A DNA stretch of 64,000 nt, from positions 310,001-374,000 of the forward strand of contig JASFAU010000012.1 in assembly GCA_039704465.1 (NCBI GenBank). Reading direction: 5' to 3'. Within the stretch, counting starts at the first letter, position 1. Each line of letters opens with the position of its first letter. This document shows, piece after piece, positions 10,537-21,402 of the stretch. The notes below the pieces were generated by a model. It saw nothing but the letters and a program-made list of their open reading frames with translations, was not told the origin of the DNA and ran no database searches. The stretch comes from Plasmodiophora brassicae (lineage: Eukaryota; Endomyxa; Phytomyxea; Plasmodiophorida; Plasmodiophoridae). A program made the position numbers and the translations under genes.

Positions 10537-11711
10537 TTACATCAGATTCGGTCTATTCCTGGCACGTCTGCGGCCAGGCCCGGGCTTGTCTGGGTAGCGT
10601 CGGTGGAATTCTGCGATTGCGCGGTCAAGTCCCCCGGTGCCTCGTAGGGAGGTGGCCGGTTCCCAAGTCCGTTCTGAGGCCGGGTATCCGTCCCAGTCGA
10701 GGAAGTAGAACAGGCGGCCGTTCCGGAATCGCGAATCGAGGATGTCGTTGACCACGTACAGCGGCGCATCTTCCCCTTCGAGAACGATCGGATCTGGTGG
10801 TGCCGGTTGACGCCCAGGAATAACGCTAGGAACGTATGGTTCCAGCAACGACGAGTGAAACACGTTGTGCATGCGGCACGTGGCGGGCAGCGCGAGTTCG
10901 AATGCGACCTTGTTGACGACCTTCGTTACCTTGTAAGGTCCGAGCATGGTGACGTCCAGTTTGTCGCAGGGTCGGCCAGTTTGCAGTGCGCCTTTACGCA
11001 GCATGACGAGATCACCTGCCTTGTATGTCGGGCACGGTATCCTGCTCCGATCCGCGAAGTGCTTCATCGATCGCACCGCTCGTTCGAGGTTCCGTCGCAG
11101 GGCCGCGTGAAGTTTGTGGAGGAACTCAGCGCGGTCGTCTGCGGTGGGGTTGGACGATACGGTCTTGCGCGGGCACAGATCATGGAGGCGGGGATGATAG
11201 CCGTAGTTGGCCATGAAGGGGGACATACCGGTAGCGCTGTGGCTGGCGTTGTTGTAGGCGAATTCTGCGATCGGTAGGCGTTGCGCCCAGTCGTCTTGTT
11301 GATAGTTGACGTAGCATCGCAGGTACTGCTCCAGAACTTGGTTAACCCGTTCGGTCTGGCCGTCACTCTCAGGATGCCGAGCGGAAGACAGGTTGCGACG
11401 GGTGCCGAGGCGGTCCAGGAGCTGGCGCCAGAACTTGGAAACAAATTGGGGTCCTCGGTCAGATGTCACATCGTCTGGAAGACCATGAAGGCGGAACACG
11501 TTGCTGAGGAACAGGTCTGCCAGCTGTTCTGCTGTGGTGGTCTCCTTGCAGGGAATGAAGTGCGCCATCTTGGAGTACCTGTCAACCACCACCAGAATGG
11601 AGTCCCAGCCTTGCGACGTTGGTAGCTTCACGATGAAGTCCATGGAGATTGACGACCACAGCTGAGTTGGAAGGGGAAGTGGCATCAGAAGTCCCGACGG
11701 TTTGTGGCGTG
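10537..11711 (-). CDS. Element A pol, C-terminal half: integrase core and chromodomain
   Basis: On the minus strand this starts at codons for HKPSGLLMPLPLP, right after the element B target duplication. It carries an intact integrase core (MDFIVKLPTSQGWDSI, TSDRGPQFVSKFW, ARHPESDGQTERVNQ) and a C-terminal chromodomain (VVNDILDSRFRNGRLFYFLDW, YPASERTWEP). It is collinear with 1-1529. The N-terminal half of the same polyprotein is at 27396-29721, and removing B plus one CACG duplication rejoins the codons in frame between the integrase zinc finger and core. Confidence 0.92.
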
Positions 11712-11927
11712 TATAGTGTCTTCCGTCAAGCCTCGGGTGACACAATAGACGAATGCCGTTTATCCACCATCGATCCCGTACCCCGCTCTCCCATCAGCGG
11801 CGCACGTGATCGCGTGCTCTCGATCCCCGCATATCTCGACATATGAATCTCTGGCGCATGTGAATATCTGGAGGATGCTGATGCTGACGTAGGTGATGAG
11901 GAGCTAAATATAGGACCCCGGACTACA
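11712..11927 (-). repeat. Element B 3' LTR
   Basis: 216 bp, same length and sequence as 27176-27391. On the minus strand a purine-rich GGGAAAAGGCAG precedes it (likely polypurine tract), and a TATA-like CTATATTTAG lies near its start. Confidence 0.9.
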
Positions 11928-12692
11928 CTGCCTTTTCCCGAACTCAGAACCGGAGTCAGAGGAGCAGTCGAGAGGAGAATGACGGACGAAGACGTAGGGT
12001 AGTGTGAGACTCGAGTGCAGAACACCCACTACTCACTAAAAAACCACCTTGTAACCCCATGGGACAAATCGGTGGAAAATCCATTTACGGACACCCTCTT
12101 CGAGACCGTCTTCCACCTATGCATACACGATTTAGCGTATCAAAGAACCTCGGGTACCTTGATAGAATGCAAAGTAGCAAACGACGACATCAGCAATGGT
12201 GCGCTCGACCCCCATGGGTGGAGCCCGGTTCATATACATCTAGAAAGTGTCATTCACCTAGCTCAGCGGCCGACCCCCATGGGTGGACCCCCAGCGCAAC
12301 AGGAGCCTCGACATCAGTACTCCCTGACAGAGTCAATCCTGCGGTGAAGAGGAACTTAATAGATGCTGCCGAATGCCTCGCGAGATGGACAGCACGTAGT
12401 CCATCGAACAACATTGACCGTGGTGCACATGGCAACCAGCCAGGTCAAATCGACCGTGGTCCCGTGGGCAACCAGCCAAGTCGAACCGAACTTTGACCGT
12501 GGTGCACCGAGCAACCAGCCAAGTCAAAACCGACCGTGGTGCCCAAAGCAACCAGCCAAGTCGAACCATGGTTACGTTGCCGTCAACCAGGTTGGATTGT
12601 CATGACAGACCAATCCATGATCATGATCATCATCGTATCGTCCACCCGCGAACAGATACGGTATCGAGATTAATTCAGAGTGATGGTACAGG
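11928..12692 (-). other. Element B 3' non-coding region
   Basis: Between the pol stop and the 3' LTR; no coding domain. It holds a four-copy tandem repeat (12416-12568) and two copies of GACCCCCATGGGTGGA (12207-12222 and 12272-12287). Confidence 0.7.
12416..12568. repeat. Four-copy imperfect tandem repeat (36-43 bp units)
   Basis: Units begin GACCGTGGT at about 12416, 12452, 12495 and 12532 and contain GCAACCAGCCAAGTC with small length changes. It sits in the 3' non-coding region of element B. Confidence 0.8.
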
Positions 12693-14600
12693 TTAAGATC
12701 GTCGCTTCTTTCGATGCGATGTTGCATTCCGAGTGCGAGAGCGTTTCGGCGCCGGAATCAATTGCCTCATTGCAGCGACGTGTGCATGAGTATCGCCCAG
12801 TTTCCGAATAAGTTGTTCCACAAGCTGCGGTACATCTTCGGCGATAAGTGCTGCAGGCTCCCAAGTAGCCTCAGATGGGTCGAAGCCGGACCAAGCGACT
12901 TTGATCTGCAACTCCTGAGTTTCGCGATCGATACGACAATCGAGAAGGTCGTCAACGTGGAACTGCTGGTCAAGCCGCTCAAGGTGCTGCTTGATTTCGG
13001 TGGTGATGTTGAGATCGGCGTCCGCATAGCGGCGGATGCGTTGCGTGTGTGCTTGGAAGCGCCGTGCAGTCAACAGGTCTTCGAGTTCGTAGACCTGGTC
13101 ATTGACGCGTTGAACAACTCGGTAGGGGCCGCGCCACTGCGCAATCAACTTCTGTGCGGGTCCGGGGACGGGCTTCGCGTTCAAGACGTAGTCGCCCGGG
13201 ATGAACGACTCGCATTGGGCCTTCCCCACGTGTCGCGAGCGTTGCCGTACATTGGACGCGTGCCTCGCCTCCCTGGCTTCATCGACGACCTTATGGAGTT
13301 CGTCCATAACGGTCTGCAGTGCTGACAGGTACGTCGCCACCCATCCCGGAGAGATCGGCCGCAGCTGATTGCATGCCGGATCCCAGATGCTGTCCAGAGG
13401 GTGCTCGGGTTTCAACTTGGTGACGACCGTGAACGGCGCGAAACCTCCGAGGCGTGTGCTCGGCGAATGGTTGATGGCGTGTTGCACCAATGGGCAGAGG
13501 TAGGGCCAGCTGTGCGTGCTGATCTGCCCCTCACTCAGAACGCTTCGTAGGATGCCAACGATAGTGCGATTGGCGCGTTCAACAGTCCCGTTTGCCCATG
13601 GACAGTACGCCAACGTTATATGATGCTCGACGTCTCGCAGCCTGGTCAGCTCCTTGATGAGTTCGGCGGTAAAGTGAGATCCGCCATCGGTGACAAGATA
13701 TTGTGGTGTTTTGAAGTCGGCAATCCATTGGAATAGTGCCTCTGCCGCAACTCGGCTGGTCGCGTCGGCGCATGGAATCAATCGGACGAGACCACTGAAG
13801 TCGTCCTTCATCACGAGGATGTACTTGTAAGAATGATCGGTTCCTCGAACTGGTTCGACGTACAAGTAATCCATGTGCAGGACGTCGAATGGAATGTGGC
13901 CATGCAACGCTTCTCCAAGCGGACGCGGAACCTTCGCTCCTCCCCGCGTCGTGATGCAATGAAGACACTGCTGGCACATCTGCTGAATGTCCTTGTCCAT
14001 GCCCGGCCAAGCGAATCGCGTTGTGATTGCCTCCTTGGTAACGTCGTACGCGCGATGAGCAGCACTGGCACAATGACCAATGATCATGATGCGTAGGCGC
14101 AAGCTGGTGCAGTCGTTGTGAATCGGGATCAGAACGGCGTTCGTTTTCGACTTCCACAAACGAGCGTCATCATCGAAGAACACGCCGTCCTCGATTTTCT
14201 CTTCACGCGACAATAGCCTTTGCGATTCGCGAATTTCGGTCTCAGTCGGGCATTGGAAATCGGGATGCGTCATCGGCGTTACGCGAAGATCGTCCATCTG
14301 CAAGATGCGCGTTGCCCGGCACGCCAGTGCGATTCGTCCTGCGCCCCATCGAGATAAAAGGTCGGCCCAGACGTTGGCAGTGCCGGAGATCTCCTTGGTA
14401 CGGTAATCAAACCCTTGGAGATGTAGCGCCCAGCGCTCGATTTTCTGAGCGGTGTGCTTCTTCATCTCAGCGTCCTTCGCGAAGATGAACGTGAGGTTCC
14501 GGTGGTCGCAGAACATGAGGAATTCACGCGACGTCTGCAGAAGGAAGTCACCACGTTCAGTCGCCTTGATGATGGCGGCTGCCCTTCTCCGGTGTTGACC
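12693..14600 (-). CDS. Element B pol: RNase H end, integrase, chromodomain
   Basis: On the minus strand the frame enters from the RNase H region (CDHRNLTFIFAKDAEM), then shows the integrase zinc finger (HCASAAHRAY...CQQCLHC), the integrase core (LHMDYLYVEP with first Asp, VTDGGSHFTAELIK with second, CPWANGTVERANR with Glu), a C-terminal barrel (FIPGDYVLNAK) and a chromodomain (VDDLLDCRIDRETQELQIKV, EATWEP), ending in a basic tail. It is offset by one frame from the upstream RT-RNase H ORF; the switch lies near 14595 inside RNase H. This looks like a single indel, not a programmed shift, because it splits a conserved domain. Confidence 0.9.
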   Translation of the reverse strand, partial: GQHRRRAAAIIKATERGDFLLQTSREFLMFCDHRNLTFIFAKDAEMKKHTAQKIERWALHLQGFDYRTKEISGTANVWADLLSRWGAGRIALACRATRILQMDDLRVTPMTHPDFQCPTETEIRESQRLLSREEKIEDGVFFDDDARLWKSKTNAVLIPIHNDCTSLRLRIMIIGHCASAAHRAYDVTKEAITTRFAWPGMDKDIQQMCQQCLHCITTRGGAKVPRPLGEALHGHIPFDVLHMDYLYVEPVRGTDHSYKYILVMKDDFSGLVRLIPCADATSRVAAEALFQWIADFKTPQYLVTDGGSHFTAELIKELTRLRDVEHHITLAYCPWANGTVERANRTIVGILRSVLSEGQISTHSWPYLCPLVQHAINHSPSTRLGGFAPFTVVTKLKPEHPLDSIWDPACNQLRPISPGWVATYLSALQTVMDELHKVVDEAREARHASNVRQRSRHVGKAQCESFIPGDYVLNAKPVPGPAQKLIAQWRGPYRVVQRVNDQVYELEDLLTARRFQAHTQRIRRYADADLNITTEIKQHLERLDQQFHVDDLLDCRIDRETQELQIKVAWSGFDPSEATWEPAALIAEDVPQLVEQLIRKLGDTHAHVAAMRQLIPAPKRSRTRNATSHRKKRRS

Positions 14601-15859
14601 ATCGCAACTCAGCGCCAGAGAACCGCTTGCCGTAGAAAGCAAGTGGTTCGTGTCGTTGTTCATGAACTGGTAGGTCGATGTCCTCCCTCGGAATCTGGGT
14701 AATAACCGCAGCCCATGCTAGGTCACTGGCGTCCGTGAACAAGCATGTCTGGTGATCAGACTTCGGGTACGCGAGCTGGACGTGCTGGATCAGCGCAAAG
14801 CGTATGTCCTCGAAGGCCTTGCTGTGCCGGTCTGTCCATCCAAGATCATGTAACCGAATCGATGAAGGTGACGAAGACTGGATTCTCTTCATCTCCTCGT
14901 TCGCCTTGTCCGTGAGCTCCTGGAGCGGGGCGATGATGTACGCGTAACCGGGAACACTGGTACGCATCCAGTTGGCCGCCCAGATGAACTGCTGTAGCTC
15001 TTTGAAAGTGTTAGGACGCGGCATGTTGGTCAGCGCTTCGATTCGTTCAGGATCGTGTCGGATTCCATCACGAGAGTAGATGCGCCCACACCACTTCAGC
15101 TCTCGAGCGAATAGGACGCATTTGTCCGGGTTGAACTTCAAGTTGCGTTCGCGCGCTCGCTCCAAGACACGTGCAAGCTGATGCAGTAGAATGTCTTCCG
15201 TTTTGGCGAATCCCAGCAGGTCGTCGATCCATATCAAGAGGTGATCCTTCATGTCGTCGAAGATCTTCCCGATCCGCGCCTGGAACTGCAAGGCAGAGTT
15301 GGTCGCGCCCTGAATGCTCCTGGTAGGTGTGTAGACGCCGTCGTCGGTCATAAACGAGAAGATCTCCTGGCATTCCTTCGCAATTGGCATGAGCCAGAAC
15401 CCCTTGTGGGCATCGATCGTGAAGAAGCAGGTCATGCCAGCCAGCTTCCGACTGGCCGCCTCGATGTTGGGCATCGGCCAAGCAGTTGGTACCGTACGCG
15501 AGTTCACCTGGCGCAGATCGACGCACAGGCGGTACCCCTTGCCGTTCGGTTTCTTGACCACAAGAACGGGACTCGCCCATCTGGAGTTCATGTTGAGGTA
15601 GATCAGATTGTTTTCCAACAGCATCTTGATCATCTCGTCGAGGAACTCCTTTTGCTTCGGGTTGTAGGAGCGTGGTCTGCATCGGTACGGCGTGGCGTCT
15701 GGTTGAAGCTTGGTAATCATAGGTTCGATGTTGACGGGACCGTCCTGACCAAGCTGTGTGCGGAATTCGTTGACGTGTCGTCGAAGGATGAGTCGTAGCC
15801 GTGCAACCCCTTGACGAGACATGCCGTTGAGGCGTGCTTGATGTATCAGGCGGGTGAGG
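14595..15859 (-). CDS. Element B pol: reverse transcriptase and start of RNase H
   Basis: Reverse transcriptase blocks in order: RSYNPKQKEFLDEMIKMLLE, WASPVLVVKKPNGKGYRLCV, DLRQVNSRTVPTAWPMPN, FFTIDAHKGFWLMPI, and the active-site box LLIWIDDLLG. The box has Trp where most enzymes have Tyr (WIDD in place of YxDD). RNase H begins at CLFTDASDLAWAAVITQ. The frame joins upstream to the protease ORF once the SINE at 15873-16367 is removed. It ends by frameshift near 14595. Confidence 0.92.
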
Positions 15860-15872
15860 GATGCCTCAATCT

Positions 15873-16367
15873 GGTTTAGTTTTAGTTTTAGTTTAGTTTT
15901 TATTTGTTTTTCGCGCTTTTTCATCACGCAGGCGCCTCGGTCTCGAGTCCGAGGATCGAAGGTTCAGCAGCAGAACGCCAACATCACCCGGCCTGGCCGT
16001 GCCGGCCCGTCACCTTTGTACTGGGTTCATCGCGCCTTGGACGATATCGGAACGGGACGTGATTCGCTCGGACTTGTCGACTGCACTCTTGTCGTACCTC
16101 TTTCGCCATACCGCCTATGCCGGGGAGCCGCCATACACTTGTTACGGGCCGTTCTTTTACCTTCCAGACGCTCAAGGGAAACCCCTAATGGCTCTGGCAC
16201 TTTGGGCTGCCTGATCAGTAAACACACCCCTTCAACATTTACGGCTGTTGGTCACCGGGACATTTTTTTGGGGGAGATCGTGCCTCGAACTGGGGACCTT
16301 GCGGTCCCACGACTGCTTGCTGACCTGCTGGTACTCCTGACCAGCTAGGTCACTGGGGCAGCGCCCC
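15873..16367 (-). mobile_element. tRNA-derived SINE inserted in element B
   Basis: It is 495 bp, flanked by a perfect 13 bp duplication GATGCCTCAATCT (15860-15872 and 16368-16380). On the minus strand its 5' end carries a tRNA-like head: CTAGCTGGTCAGGAG resembles an A box, and AGTTCGAGGCA about 55 bases on resembles a B box (GGTTCGANNCC). Its 3' end is a simple tail of AACTAAA repeats after AAAAACAAATAAAAA. Removal plus one duplication restores the frame of element B between protease and RT. It would be made by RNA polymerase III and moved by a partner LINE not present here. Confidence 0.85.
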
Positions 16368-16380
16368 GATGCCTCAATCT

Positions 16381-17162
16381 CTTGAACGTTGATCGGCCCT
16401 AAGTCGACATCACTGGAGGTAGGTTCCGCCGCATCGTGTACATGTGGCGCCTGATACGTGTCGCCGCTCAACGTCGCCATCCTTGCAACGATTTCACTGA
16501 CGGCGTCGAACGACTCCACATCGAACATGGCGCATCCAGATAGTCTGGCATCAAACTCGGTGGTGCCGGATGCGATCATGTCCTCGAGTTGCTGACGTGG
16601 ACTGATGCCGATCATAGAGAGTAGTGTGTCGCCGAATAAGATGACTGGAATAGCGTCGCAGACATAGTAGGCAACATGGTACAGGGTGAGATTCCCAGCT
16701 TTGGTTTCGAGTTTCGTCACTGGAACGGTGACGATGCGGGTGCTGACGGCAATGACTTGGTCGTCGGCTGATGCGATTTCTCGGGGCTCGATAACCTCGA
16801 ACGTGGCGCCCTTCAACTCATTCGCAACGTGTTCAGGTATGAGGTTTCCCCCATCACAGCCAGAGTCTAGAACATAAGGGATACGCCTTCCCTCGATCTC
16901 TACTTGCTGTGTCACGTGCTGGATCCCAGTGTAGGCGCGAGTTTTGGCGACTTTAATCGGTCGACGTCCATCGGGATGATGTCCGCCTGCAGGCCGATGA
17001 TGACGTGCGAGCTCATTGCGCCTTTCTCTCGTCGGCTTCTCTGGGCACATCGACATCTTATGTGGCCCAGAGCAGTGCCAGCATTTGAAGTCGCGCTTGC
17101 CATCAGTCGTCCCCGTCATCTGGCTGCTGTCACTTGTCGCCGTCGGTTCGCGGTTGCGCTTG
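16381..17162 (-). CDS. Element B gag end and protease
   Basis: From the element C insertion point this frame continues Gag with a zinc knuckle of unusual spacing, CWHCSGPHKMSMC (C-x2-C-x3-H-x4-C), near 17078. A retroviral-type aspartic protease follows, with YVLDSGCDGGNL (active Asp in DSG) near 16870 and ILFGDTLLSMIG (hydrophobic-Gly block) near 16640. The frame runs to the SINE duplication. A Met upstream at 17287 lies in element C's LTR and gives only an accidental fusion. Confidence 0.88.
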
Positions 17163-17166
17163 GGAG

Positions 17167-17346
17167 TGTGACGTCCCAACGGTGATGGTATATCAGCCGT
17201 GTAGTAAATATAATCGTCTGTGTCCCCGACCTGCAGCTCCCACGGACGCCGTGCGGACTCCGTGCGCACTCCGTGCATGTCCGTCATTCTTAGGGCGGTC
17301 TAGCCGGATCACAGCTATTCTTGTCTTATAGCTTGGAGCCGGCACA
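17167..17346 (-). repeat. Element C 3' LTR
   Basis: 180 bp, begins TGTGCCGGCTCC on the minus strand and ends GACGTCACA. A TATA-like CTATAAGAC lies about 15 bases in. It differs from the 5' LTR at one base near 17252. Confidence 0.92.
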
Positions 17347-17567
17347 TTCCCCTCCTTCAAAGAAATGCTCCTCCTTGCAGGTGTCTTCAGTGGTGGTGTA
17401 TCCTAATCATGTCTTCTCCTTAATATAGTCTAATTAACATAATTAAGTCTCAATCTTCGTAGAACACAGTTTTGGCTTCTGTCGTCACATGGCCGTCGGC
17501 ATTAAAATAACCCAGCGCGCATCCGGGAAAAAAGCATGACTAGCCTACTGGACTCCTTCCGCCTTAA
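17347..17567 (-). other. Element C 3' end: polypurine tract and pol stop
   Basis: Read on the minus strand: after the piggyBac TTAA the pol frame continues a few codons to a TAG near 17548, then an untranslated stretch leads to the polypurine tract at 17347-17362, next to the 3' LTR. Confidence 0.75.
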
Positions 17568-20500
17568 CCCTGGCTTTTTTGCATATGGGATAAAAAACGG
17601 TAACAAAAGTTGAGGCCACGGCTTCATCACGTAACGTGAGGCTGGACTCCCAAGCCTTGGGACATCATAGATCACGTCCAGTTGAATACATATCTGCAAG
17701 GATTTGATCTGGGTAGATCTAGAGATCGTCTTGTGAGTTGTCAAAAACTGGCTCCAGCGGGTCCAGTGTAATCGTGTTTTATCCCATAATTGCGCCGTGT
17801 TGTGGGATAAAAACGGGAACCACTGAATCGTTTAATTCAAACGAATTTATGGTGCTCACGTCCCAGGTTGGCTTAAGCTGCGACGCGAGCGACGAACACT
17901 ATCAGCCGACATCGACCGCGTACGTGATCGGTGATTCGGCTGCTGGGGATCCTCTCTACGACGCGTGGGCGGGGGAGCTCGATTCGAGTGGCCCTGAACG
18001 GATGGGACCTCAGCAGAGTCGCAGCACGGATACGCTTCCAGCCGAGTGTGAAACAATTCGAAACACGAGCTGCCATTATAGCGCTTCTTCCTGCAAAGCG
18101 GAACGTCACAGACAGAGCAGGCCCATGACGTCTTGAATCCCAGGCGCCCGAGATGTGGCGTCGTACCATCGTGCACCCCCGGCTGCAGCACACGAGGCAG
18201 GTAAGACGTTTACCGTGTAGACTGGATTGCTGGTGCTTCAGTCGCTTGTTCATTCGCTTTGCGACCAGCGAAGGGACTTGGTAAAACTTCTCCCGCTTGT
18301 TGTACGCGAAAGTGATATCGCCATGCCTGTCGTCATCGCCGACGCTCTCCCCATCTTCTGCAACTGGTACACCGACGTGAAGGACGTCGACTGACAACTT
18401 CGGGATTTCGTCAGAGATAGCCTCCACGAACTCGCCGAAGCTCACTTGATCCTTTCGGGCACGCCGGTACGCGTGGAACGTTTGGCATGCTTGTTCATTC
18501 GTTAGGAAGTCGTTAACCTTGTAAGTGTTGTCAGTCAAGGGTTGCAATTGCGTTGGATGTCGAATTACCTGACACATGGTGTGCGACTGGTAAGCATTGT
18601 AAACGAGAGTCATTACGATCCTGAGCCAGATCGCTTGAACGGGGTTCAGCGACGAGTGTCGGGAGTGTAGATTCTTGAGGTATCTGCTGTACACGTCAAC
18701 GCCGCCCTTGATCCGGTTCCACAGGGCAACCAGTGACGGCAGGATATGCTTGCCTTTCGGCAGCGGTTGGCCTCTTTCCATCACCACAGCAGTTACTGTA
18801 CGCCACAGTTGCAACGTCTGACGTACAGTCACGTCATCGATCGCGTGTCCGAATTCGTCTTCATCGAACTTTGGAACTGGTTCGTCGCCGTATATCCACA
18901 TCAGGTATCGTTCGCGTATGAACGACAGACTTGACAAGTAGCACGCGCGATCTTCCACGTTAATCTGCACGTGCACGACCCTAATGATTCTGGTCGTCGA
19001 TGAAATGCAGAACAGCCAGTCGTCCAGGCCACCACACGACATATCGTGGATAAGCTGACCCCGATAAGATCGATTGGGAACGGCGGTTCGGAACAAGGCA
19101 GCGTCAGTAGACACATTGACGCGACAGAAGGCGCCAACAACTCGGGATAGTGCTTCGTCGGTTTGCAGGGTGTCTCTAGACGTGCGCGTCTTAAATTCCA
19201 TTCCAGAAAGAAAGGCTCCTCTTTGGGGACAGTGCAGGACAGCCACCAGGTCTGGCGAGAACGCTGCTTCATGTTGCCGACGATGGCACAGAAGACCGTA
19301 CTGCTTGTGGCATACAACCTTCAGACCACTGCCATGTCTTTCCACAAACTGGCGAATCCCATGCTCAACGTTGGTTTCGTTCAGGGAACCGATCTTCAGG
19401 TGGTCTTTCTTCAACGGCGCCATGAACCATGTCGACATTAGAGCAGCCTCGATTCGACGAAACTGGCCGCAACCACTTCCACCAGTACCATGTTCCATCA
19501 GACGTTTAACCAGGTCCTCCTTCTTGCCTCCAAGACGTAAACCTTTCGCTCGGCAATGATCTTTAAGGGTGTCGTTCGTCATCGCCCTGAGGTCTTCTTC
19601 AGTAAAGGTTCGATCTGCTCGTCCTTCTCCGCGGTCAGCCTCTGGACGCCCGTACTGGATCGCAAGTAGATCAAGTACCCTCTTCGTTCGGGGTCGATTT
19701 CGAAGTCAGGATCATTTCGGGCCAGTTTCGCGATGAAACAATACGAAGCTGCAGAACCGGTGCCAGTTATGCGAAAGTGCCTGAGTAGGAACCAATCGGG
19801 AGTACGCTGGGAGATCGTGAGTTGCAGGATGAGCTCGGCCTCGAACATAGAAAGCAGTGGGTGTGGTGATGGAGCAAGAGGCCGATCACAGCGATTGCAG
19901 GACACAAAAGTCCAGGTACCCGGAGCCGCTCGAGGAAGCGTGGTCTCGCACATGACAACGCGCCCGATCCCGGTGCGGTATGCCAGTAAGTACACTTGCC
20001 TCCCGTTGTCATAACGTCGTACTGCCCAATAGGCACAACGGCTGCCACTCTCAGAGATAGAAGTTTGCGATTTGCCAGGGACCTGGCCGAACGTAAAAGG
20101 CAGCGACCTAGACCTCTTTGTCGTTCCAACAACATCCGACCCTTGCGCCAGAGCGGTGCGCCTGGTCTCATCGCCATTGTATCCACGATCACGGGCGATG
20201 ATATTCGGGATGACCGCATTGGACGCCACAGATGCCCCCGAAAGTGATCGCGATAATACTTCCATGCAATCCGACACCGTTTCATTCCTGGCAGCCACGT
20301 GTCCGCCAAGATAGAGGCCCGATGTGACGGATACCATGCTGTGGTGCACGACGCCAGCCCTGTGCATGGTCAAGGTTAGGGTCGGATCGAATCTCTTGTG
20401 AGGACAACATACCCTTTGACCGGATTCTTCTGATACTGTAACCCGGCCGCATCAACCTGAGCATGCGACGATAATCGGAGATGATCGTCGTCAGCACTGA

Positions 20501-21398
20501 TGATGGACCAATCCGGTACAAATCCGATAGAAGCACACAAACGCCTGACGATATCCAGGACGTGAGCGACATCCGGATCATGAGTCAGCGGAGCTTCCCA
20601 CTCGTCCACGTCACGTTGCTTATGGCGGCCCCCAAGCGCTTTCAAGATGGCGATATAGCGCTCGTGGCTGGGACAGCCCGCTCGCTTGCGAACTTTGCGC
20701 TGGAGAAGTACCTCGATGGTGAGCATTGATAGAATGCCAGATCCAGTTCCATGGCAACGAACGCCAGAAGTTCGGGACCGGTGACCTTCAGGCCATCGAT
20801 GAAACGATTAATGAACGCCAGCATCGGAGAGAGAACTTGGGAAGAGAGCCATATCTGAATGTGCTGGAAGGCGGGCACGTTTTTGGGCGAACGAATCCTA
20901 CCAGGGAGTCGCTGAAGAATCCTTTGCATGACCTTCTCCTGCTCTTTGCGGGCATGTAGTAACAGGAAGCTATCCACGTCGTCAATGCCCAGTGTGCATG
21001 CCAGTTCGGATGTGTTGACGGGAGCCCATCCGTTTGGACAAGCATCGAAATCGACGCTTATAGACCCGTCGACAGCAGCAAGGAAGTTGTCCAGATCAAA
21101 TTCGCTGTCAGCGTCGCTGCCAGCATCCGACATTTGCAAACACCTCGCGCGAGCAATGGCCACAACTGCACCCTGACCTCCCTGACTGACAGCAGTGGAT
21201 GGGCGCTATTTCAGGCCCTTACAGCAACCTCCACAACTTCTGGAATGTTCTCAGGAACTCCATGTCGCTGTCATAGTTGCCTCAGATGGGGACTACATTT
21301 TATCCCACTTCGGTTTTGGCAATGGGATAAAACTCACGGCGCCCGCGGCACCTATTTTTAGTGATTATCCCATTTTAAGGGATAAAAAAAAGCCAGGG
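17568..21398 (-). mobile_element. piggyBac-type DNA transposon inside element C
   Basis: It is 3,831 bp with terminal inverted repeats CCCTGGCTTTTTT at both ends, each flanked by TTAA (17564-17567 and 21399-21402), the piggyBac target duplication. Motifs TGGGATAAAA and TTTTATCCCA recur close to both ends (around 17585, 17780, 21300, 21325 and 21370). The transposase is on the minus strand. Removing it joins the last codons of element C's pol to a stop. Confidence 0.93.
17873..21163 (-). pseudogene. piggyBac transposase with embedded SAP and PD-(D/E)XK-like nuclease segments, frameshifted
   Basis: Read 5' to 3' on the minus strand. The N-terminal region starts at about 21163. The first catalytic Asp is in DWSIISADDDHLRLS (about 20520). 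The second is in IARDRGYNGDE (about 20175). A SAP motif follows (LRAMTNDTLKDHC...LGGKKEDLVKRLMEHG, about 19590-19490). Next is a nuclease-like block with SPDLVAVL and SGME-F-K (about 19290-19200), matching PD-(D/E)XK. The piggyBac third Asp comes after it, in WNRIKGGVDVYSRYL (about 18720). The cysteine-rich tail has LTCLVC, then WACSVCDVPLC and CFELFH in another frame. Frame changes near 20690, 20395, 19605 and 18155 suggest a dead copy; its termini are intact. Confidence 0.82.
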
Positions 21399-21402
21399 TT
21401 AA

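Noticed and set aside
11726..12025. ORF through the element B LTR
   Set aside because: It reads LTR and 3' non-coding sequence and has no domain.
12416..12568. CRISPR-like array
   Set aside because: Units are imperfect and adjacent, with no unique spacers, and the genome is eukaryotic.
16232..17287. Continuous ORF starting in element C's 3' LTR and reading into element B protease
   Set aside because: The first 40 codons are LTR and the rest is element B, so it is an accidental fusion made by the insertion; its end is also SINE sequence.
18150..18191. A 31 bp GT-AG intron in the piggyBac transposase
   Set aside because: The supposed intron contains the conserved LTCLVC of the cysteine-rich tail, so a frameshift nearby is the better reading. 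Host introns are also longer.
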